Positions 13,273 to 17,837 of a DNA stretch of 17,837 bases are shown piece by piece. A program made the position numbers and the translations under genes. Source of the DNA: Pelomonas sp963992225 (GTDB lineage: Bacteria > Pseudomonadota > Gammaproteobacteria > Burkholderiales > Burkholderiaceae_C); assembly GCA_963992225.1 (NCBI GenBank), contig CAXDTK010000087.1, positions 1-17,837 on the forward strand, given 5' to 3'. Position 1 is the stretch's first letter; every line of letters starts with the position of its first letter. The notes under the pieces were generated by a model. It was given only the letters and a program-made list of their open reading frames with translations, searched no databases and had not been told where the DNA came from.

Positions 13273-14619
13273 ATGACCCGCATGAATAGTCTCAGCGATG
13301 ACGTCGTGCCATCGCGCCGCCCCGGGCGGCGACTGCCGATGCGGCTGCTGGTGCTGGGGCTGGCCGGTACGGCGCTGGGCATGCTGGCGCTGGGTACGCT
13401 GGTCGTCCTGGGCCTGGCCTGGGTCTGGGGCAGCGAGGTCGGGCCGGTGCACGTCGCGCTGGTGCTGACGGCGTTCTTCACCGGCGTGCTGGTGCTGGTC
13501 GCCGCGGCGCTGGGCTGGCATGCCGGGGTGCGGCTGACCCGCGAGCGGCTTGCCGAGCCGCTGCGCGAGGCGCGCCAGCAGCTGTTGGTGCAGGCGCAGT
13601 TGCAGCGTGACTGGCAATGGGCCACCGACGCCCAGCACCGGCTGGTGCGCTGGCAGGCACCGCAGGGCGCGCCGTCATCGAGCTGGGTGGGCGCGGGCGC
13701 CCGCACCCAGCTGTTGTGGGAGCGCTTCGCCGCCGCCGAGACCACGGCGCAGCTGCGCGAGCGCCTGGATGAGCACCAGCCGTTCGCGGATCTGCCGCTG
13801 CAGGCCGCGGAGGGCGAGGCGCGCTGGCGTCTGCGCGGCCTCCCTTGCATCGATGCGCACGGCCGGTTCGCGGGGTATGTCGGCACCGCGCAGCCCGACG
13901 AGGCGGCGAGCGCCGCTGCGGTGCCGCCGGCGGCACCGCCGCAGTCCGACCTGGCGGCGGAGCATGAGTCGTTCAGCTACACGGTCTCGCACGACCTGCG
14001 CGCGCCCCTGCGCGTGGTCGAGGGGTTTGCGCGCATCCTGAAAGAGGACTACGGCGCGCGGCTGGACCGCGTGGGGAACGACCACCTGGACCGCGTCATG
14101 GGCGCGGCCTCGCGCATGAACAGCATGATCGATGCGCTGCTGTCGCTCAGCCAGCTGTCCACGCGGCCGCTGGCCCGGCAGCCGGTGGACCTGTCGCAGC
14201 TGGCCGGCTACGTGGCCGAGGAGCTGCGCCGCGCCGCGCCGCAGCGCGAGGTGGTGCTGGAGATCGAGCCCGGCCTGACCGTGCAGGGCGACCCCACGCT
14301 GCTGCGCATGGTGCTGGAGAACCTGTTGGGCAACGCCTGGAAGTACAGCGGCAAGGTGCCCTGCGCGGAGATCCGCTTCGGCTGCGCGGAGCAGGGCGGG
14401 CGGCGCGTCTTCGTCGTGTCCGACAACGGTGCCGGCTTCGACATGCGCTTTGCCGAGCGCCTGTTCGGCGTGTTCCAGCGGCTGCACAGCGCCAGCGACT
14501 TCCAGGGCACGGGCGTGGGCCTGGCGCTGGTGCGCCGCATCATCCGGCGCCATGGCGGCGACGTCTGGGCCGAGTCGGCCGTGGGCGAGGGCGCCCGCTT
14601 CTACTTCACCTTGAACTGA
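13273..14619 (+). CDS. Membrane sensor histidine kinase
   Basis: The 448-residue protein begins with two hydrophobic segments (about residues 24-52 and 60-83) separated by only a few residues, so almost nothing is exposed outside the membrane. A cytoplasmic PAS-like region (about 105-205) and an Ala/Pro linker follow. The HisKA domain is FSYTVSHDLRAPLRVVEGF with H240. The ATPase domain has the N-box ENLLGNAWKYSGK (N350/N354), VSDNGAGFD at 382-390, the F-box LFGVFQRLH and GTGVGLA at 412-418. All catalytic motifs are intact. The H-box resembles kinases of the phytochrome type. There is no receiver domain. The start could be the ATG at 13273 or the one at 13282; neither has a clear ribosome binding site. 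It is divergent from the HPt operon, which may hold its target. Confidence 0.9.
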   Translation: MTRMNSLSDDVVPSRRPGRRLPMRLLVLGLAGTALGMLALGTLVVLGLAWVWGSEVGPVHVALVLTAFFTGVLVLVAAALGWHAGVRLTRERLAEPLREARQQLLVQAQLQRDWQWATDAQHRLVRWQAPQGAPSSSWVGAGARTQLLWERFAAAETTAQLRERLDEHQPFADLPLQAAEGEARWRLRGLPCIDAHGRFAGYVGTAQPDEAASAAAVPPAAPPQSDLAAEHESFSYTVSHDLRAPLRVVEGFARILKEDYGARLDRVGNDHLDRVMGAASRMNSMIDALLSLSQLSTRPLARQPVDLSQLAGYVAEELRRAAPQREVVLEIEPGLTVQGDPTLLRMVLENLLGNAWKYSGKVPCAEIRFGCAEQGGRRVFVVSDNGAGFDMRFAERLFGVFQRLHSASDFQGTGVGLALVRRIIRRHGGDVWAESAVGEGARFYFTLN

Positions 14620-14757
14620 GACCCCTCGCCCGGTCCTGCCGCGCTGAACGCGGGCAGGCTCAGTCGGTCCCTCGATGGGGGCGATGCTCGCGGGGGATGC
14701 CCCGCTCGCACATCGACAGACGGACCGGCTTGGGAGCGGCCCGGCGCCCGGCCCGCA
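14620..14757. repeat. Intergenic repeat element, copy B, in a convergent gap
   Basis: The 173-nt gap between the kinase and the ANTAR regulator stop codons contains a second copy of the element seen at 8428-8645. It starts with ACCCCTCG and GCGCTGAACGCGG, and ends with GCACATCG followed by ACCGGCTTGGGAGCGGCCCG (14724-14743) and CGCCCGGCCCG. One extra A in the GGGAG run separates the copies in the core. A hairpin GCGGGG/CCCCGC spans 14690-14705, flanked by CGATG and CATCG. The place between converging genes suggests a terminator role. Confidence 0.6.
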
Positions 14758-14792
14758 GGCAGGCACTACGGCCGGCCGCCCAGAAGGTGGAG

Positions 14793-15395
14793 TCAGTGCT
14801 GCCCTGGCCGCGCCAGCAACTCGACCGCATCGACGATGCGCCTGGCCTGCTCCGGCACGCTGTGGCCGTCGGCGGCGGCATGGGTCATCAGGCGGGCCAG
14901 CGCCTCGTCGCGCGGCAGTGAGTAGCGGTGCATCAGCACGCCCACCGCCAGCGCCGTCGGGTCCAGCAGCGCGGGGAACTCCGACGGCGGTGATGCTGCC
15001 CCGGTGGGCGGCGGCGCGGCGGCAGCAGGTGCCGAACGCGCGAATGCGGCCTCGACGGCGGGCACGATCTGCGAGATGTCCAGCGGCTTGACGAGGTAGG
15101 CGACGGCGCCCAGCTCCTTGACCTTGGCCACCGTGGCCTCGTCGGCGAAGGCGGACAGGAACATGAACGGCGTCTGCAGGTATTCGCGCAGATAGGCCGC
15201 CACGTCGAAGCCGGTCAGGCCCTCCATGCGGATGTCCAGCAGGGCCAGCTCGGGACGGTGTTCGCGGGCCAGCAGGATGGCGTCGTCGCCGTTGTCGGCG
15301 TCGATGACCTCGAAGCCCGCCTGCGTGAGCCCGTAGCTCAGCGTTGCCAGCACCAGTCGGTCGTCATCGACGACCAGGATCTTGCCCTTGCTCAC
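14793..15395 (-). CDS. Response regulator with ANTAR RNA-binding output domain
   Basis: The 200-residue protein has a receiver domain with acid pocket D10/D11, phospho-acceptor D54 in LLDIRMEG, and K103 in LVKPLD. An Ala/Pro linker (about 121-140) leads to a C-terminal helical domain, about 147-195, with LAVGVLMHRYSLPRDEALAR. This is the ANTAR signature, as in AmiR, NasR and EutV. Such domains bind paired RNA hairpins and prevent transcription termination when phosphorylation makes them dimerise. The start is a GTG at 15395 preceded by AAGGGG four nt upstream, overlapping the stop of the sensor kinase nine nt before, so the two genes are coupled. Its target transcripts are unknown. The gene runs towards the kinase gene on the other strand. 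Confidence 0.92.
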   Translation of the reverse strand: MSKGKILVVDDDRLVLATLSYGLTQAGFEVIDADNGDDAILLAREHRPELALLDIRMEGLTGFDVAAYLREYLQTPFMFLSAFADEATVAKVKELGAVAYLVKPLDISQIVPAVEAAFARSAPAAAAPPPTGAASPPSEFPALLDPTALAVGVLMHRYSLPRDEALARLMTHAAADGHSVPEQARRIVDAVELLARPGQH

Positions 15396-15404
15396 CGCGC
15401 CCCT

Positions 15405-17837
15405 TCAACGTCCACCCGAACCTGATCTTGTGGCCGGATTGTGAACCACGCTGGGCGGGATCAATTCCAGCCGGCAAATCACGTCGCCGCCGGCCTGTTC
15501 CAGGCTCAGGATGGCGCTGCGCCGCGGCAGCAGCGCGCGCACCAGGCCCAGGCCCGACACGCCGCTGCGGATGGCCTGCAGCGCGAAGCCGTCGGGCAGC
15601 CGGCCGGGGTTGACGATCTCCACCACCACGCCGGCGGCGTCGCAGATCAGCTGGCAGCGCACCTGGGCGCCGTCGCTGTGGCGCAGCGCGTTGCCCAGCA
15701 GCTCGTTGAGGCTGAGCGCGATCGGGATGGCCTCAGCCTCGGGCAGGCACCAGTCGTCCATCAGCGCGCCGCCTTCGGCGGCCGTGGTGATGATGCGGCC
15801 CTGCATGCGCTGCACCGAGCCGACGATGGCGTCGAACACCCGCTTGAGCAGCAGCGGCCCGGTCGCGCCCACCTGCAGCCCGTAGACCTGCGCGATGGCC
15901 TGCACCTGGCCCACGGCCTCCTTGATCACCGGCGCCACCTCGGGCCGGCGCGCCGCGATCTGCTGCAGCAGGCCGGCGACGCCCTGCAGGTTGTTCTTGA
16001 TGCGGTGGTGCACCTCGCGCACCAGCAGCTCGCGCTGGGCGATGGCCGCCTGCAGCCGGGCCTGCTCGGCGGCGCGCTGCTCGGTCACGTCGCTGGCGAC
16101 CACCAGCAGCTGCTCCGGCGTATCGTCGCCGCCGGCGCCGGCCAGGTGCAGGAAGCGGGTGTCCCACACGCGGGTGGCGCCGCTGCCGTCCTTGCGGCCC
16201 AGGCGGTACTCGCGCTGCACCGCGGCCAGCGAGTCCAGCGCCTCGCGCATGTCGGCGCGCACATGGTCGGCCTCGGCGTCGCCGAACAGCGCGGCGGGGC
16301 CATGCCCCAGCAGCGCGGCTTCGGGCCGGCCCGCCATCGCCACCGCCGCCTGGTTGAGCTTGACGATCTGCAGCGTCGCGGCATCGTGCAGGCTGATGGC
16401 CAGCGGCGCCGCCTCGATGATGCGGGCCAGCGAGGCCTGCGCCGCGCGGGTCTGCGCCTCGGCGTGGCGGCGGCGGTCGATGTCCAGCAGCGCATAGGTC
16501 AGCCGTGTGGCGCCGTCCTCGCGCGGCGTCTGCACGGCATTGCCGATGACCCAGAACTCGCGCCCGTCGCGGCCGCGCAGCTGGCACTCGAACACCTCGG
16601 CACCGGGCTCGGTGTGGAAGGCGTGCGCCTCGTCCTCGGGGGCCAGCACGCCCATGGGCTGGCCCTGCACGTCCTCCAGCTCGCAGCCGAACATGCGGCG
16701 GGCCGAGCGGTTCATCCATTCGATGCCTTCCGGCCCGACGGTGACGATGCCCACCAGCACCGAGTCCAGCACCGCCCGCTCGCTCTCGGCGCGCAGCAGC
16801 AGCGCGTTCTCGGCCTGGGCCTGGGCCGTGACGTCCAGCGTGACGACCGACGTCGAGCGCCGGCCGCCGGCCAGCAGGCCCGGTGCCACGCGCGTCAGCA
16901 GCCAGCGGCGGCCCAGCTCCGGGTGCCGCACCGCGTAGCGCACCTCGACCGCGTCGCCCTTCTTCAATGCCCGCTGCAGGCGCTCGAACTCGGGCAGCGA
17001 GGCCGGCTCCACGATGTCGCGGTTGATGCCCTGCAGCGAGCCCTGCGTGCCGGTCGACGGCTTGCCGCCGGTGCGGAACGGCGAGCCCTTGCGGTGTGCC
17101 TTCAGCCAGCCGGCCTCGGGCTGGAAGGTGGCCAGGCCCACGGCGGCGGTGTCCATCAGTGCGTCGAGCTGCTGGTGGGCCAGGTCGCGTTCGTGCTCGG
17201 AGCTCTGGTCGTCCAGCACCGCCAGCAGCAGGCTGCGCCCGGCCTGTCGCCACAGGCGCAGCCGGGCCTGCAGCCAGCGGCTGCGTCCCTGCGGGTCGAC
17301 GAACTCGGCCTCGGTGACCAGCGGCCCGTCCTGCGGGCGCTGGACGCCCAGCGCCTCGATGGGCGCGCCGCGGTGCCAGCCCAGCAACGCCTGCAGCAGG
17401 TCGGGCAGGTCGTTCAGCTGGCGTGGCGGGCCGGGGCACAGCGCCTCGAAGGCGGCGTTGTGGCGCAGCAGCGCGCCGCTGGCCATGTCGGCCAGCAGCA
17501 GCGGCAGCGGCGACAGCGCCAGCCATTCGGCCAGCGGCGGCTCGCCCGGGTCGGCCGCGCTCAGGCGGGCGTGCAGCAGCCAGTTGGGCCGCTCGCGCAG
17601 CAGGTGCAGCGTGGCACGCTGGCCGTCCGGCAGCTTCAGCGGCGGCGCCGGTGGCGGCGGCCGGCCGGCCTCGATGGCCTGCGTGGCCTCGCGCAGCCAG
17701 CTCTCCAGCCGGGCGCCGGCGGCGCGGCGCAGCAGCCGCCAGCCTTCCGCGGCATCGCCCCCCAGCCATTCGCGGGCGGCCGCGTTGGCGCGCAGCGCCG
17801 ACAGGTCGGCCCGCAGCGTCAGCACCGGGTCGCTGAC
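15405..17837 (-). CDS. Multi-PAS sensor histidine kinase (HisKA_2 type), 5' end beyond the window
   Basis: The frame is open to the right edge, so the true start may lie outside; a GTG at 17825 inside it gives 806 residues but has no visible ribosome binding site. The opening SDPVLTLRADLSALRANAAA is already PAS-like. At least three further PAS-like regions follow (around residues 110-200, 215-335, 345-455 and 460-585), including VLDSVLVGIVTVGPEGIEWM and RIIEAAPLAISLHDAATLQI. The HisKA_2 box is EVHHRIKNNLQGVAGLLQQI, with the likely phospho-histidine at 607. A degenerate HATPase domain has LNELLGNALRHSDG and SGVSGLGLVRALL. No transmembrane segment is visible, so the protein is probably cytoplasmic with internal signals. 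It ends nine nt before the ANTAR regulator start, an arrangement like EutW-EutV, so that regulator is its likely partner. Confidence 0.9.
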   Translation of the reverse strand, partial: VSDPVLTLRADLSALRANAAAREWLGGDAAEGWRLLRRAAGARLESWLREATQAIEAGRPPPPAPPLKLPDGQRATLHLLRERPNWLLHARLSAADPGEPPLAEWLALSPLPLLLADMASGALLRHNAAFEALCPGPPRQLNDLPDLLQALLGWHRGAPIEALGVQRPQDGPLVTEAEFVDPQGRSRWLQARLRLWRQAGRSLLLAVLDDQSSEHERDLAHQQLDALMDTAAVGLATFQPEAGWLKAHRKGSPFRTGGKPSTGTQGSLQGINRDIVEPASLPEFERLQRALKKGDAVEVRYAVRHPELGRRWLLTRVAPGLLAGGRRSTSVVTLDVTAQAQAENALLLRAESERAVLDSVLVGIVTVGPEGIEWMNRSARRMFGCELEDVQGQPMGVLAPEDEAHAFHTEPGAEVFECQLRGRDGREFWVIGNAVQTPREDGATRLTYALLDIDRRRHAEAQTRAAQASLARIIEAAPLAISLHDAATLQIVKLNQAAVAMAGRPEAALLGHGPAALFGDAEADHVRADMREALDSLAAVQREYRLGRKDGSGATRVWDTRFLHLAGAGGDDTPEQLLVVASDVTEQRAAEQARLQAAIAQRELLVREVHHRIKNNLQGVAGLLQQIAARRPEVAPVIKEAVGQVQAIAQVYGLQVGATGPLLLKRVFDAIVGSVQRMQGRIITTAAEGGALMDDWCLPEAEAIPIALSLNELLGNALRHSDGAQVRCQLICDAAGVVVEIVNPGRLPDGFALQAIRSGVSGLGLVRALLPRRSAILSLEQAGGDVICRLELIPPSVVHNPATRSGSGGR

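Noticed and set aside
13268..13273. TACAAT as a -10 box giving a leaderless kinase transcript from the ATG at 13282
   Set aside because: No -35 element lies 16-18 nt upstream, so the match alone is too weak; it is kept only as a note on start choice.
10524..13289. 921-codon plus-strand frame opposite the signalling operon
   Set aside because: It is antisense to three well-supported genes with intact EAL, GGDEF and HPt motifs, and has the repetitive Gln/His/Ala composition of a shadow frame.
15733..17769. 678-codon minus-strand frame overlapping the multi-PAS kinase
   Set aside because: It is another frame of the same strand, extremely rich in Ala, Gly and Arg. The kinase frame contains recognisable HisKA_2 and PAS motifs.

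Overview
This is the end of a draft-assembly contig from a very G+C-rich bacterium. Nearly all codons end in G or C. FlhF/FlhG/FliA follow FlhA, and the intergenic repeats carry a CCCCCCAAGGGG core. Together these suggest a betaproteobacterium of the order Burkholderiales, perhaps near Roseateles, Leptothrix or Rubrivivax. That placement is inference from style and gene content, not from a database match. Bases 1-48 are not genomic: they are an Illumina Nextera i7 adapter with its index and the Tn5 mosaic end.

Layout. (1) 49-1425, minus strand: an unrecognised Pro/Ala-rich gene with a good ribosome binding site. It is interrupted by an in-frame TAG and cut off by the contig end. (2) 1689-8427, plus strand: a flagellar block of flhA, flhF, a degenerate flhG, fliA (sigma-28) and a soluble chemoreceptor. 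flhA and flhF overlap by 4 nt, flhF and flhG are 11 nt apart, a repeat element lies between flhG and fliA, and 42 nt with two competing hairpins lie between fliA and the receptor. (3) 8665-13141, minus strand: a tight three-gene signalling operon of an HPt protein, a REC-PAS-GGDEF-EAL regulator and a soluble diguanylate cyclase. (4) 13273-14619, plus strand: a membrane histidine kinase transcribed away from the HPt gene across a 131-nt region with two perfect palindromes. (5) 14793-17837, minus strand: a multi-PAS HisKA_2-type sensor kinase, cut by the right edge, followed by an ANTAR-output response regulator. Related G+C-rich repeat elements fill both gaps where genes converge (8428-8664 and 14620-14792).

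How it fits together. FlhA is the export gate of the flagellar secretion system. FlhF and FlhG set flagellar position and number, FliA switches on late flagellar genes, and the soluble receptor feeds the chemotaxis array. The next operon makes and breaks c-di-GMP under phosphorelay control, a usual way of switching between swimming and surface life. The last pair probably controls transcription termination through RNA binding. The observations most worth following are the FlhG homologue that keeps the FlhF-activating motif but has lost its ATP-binding residues, the two mutually exclusive hairpins at the fliA/receptor junction, the codon-usage island inside flhA, the insertion beside the GGDEF active site, and the interrupted gene at the left edge. 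I found no RNA genes, CRISPR arrays, insertion sequences or phage genes.
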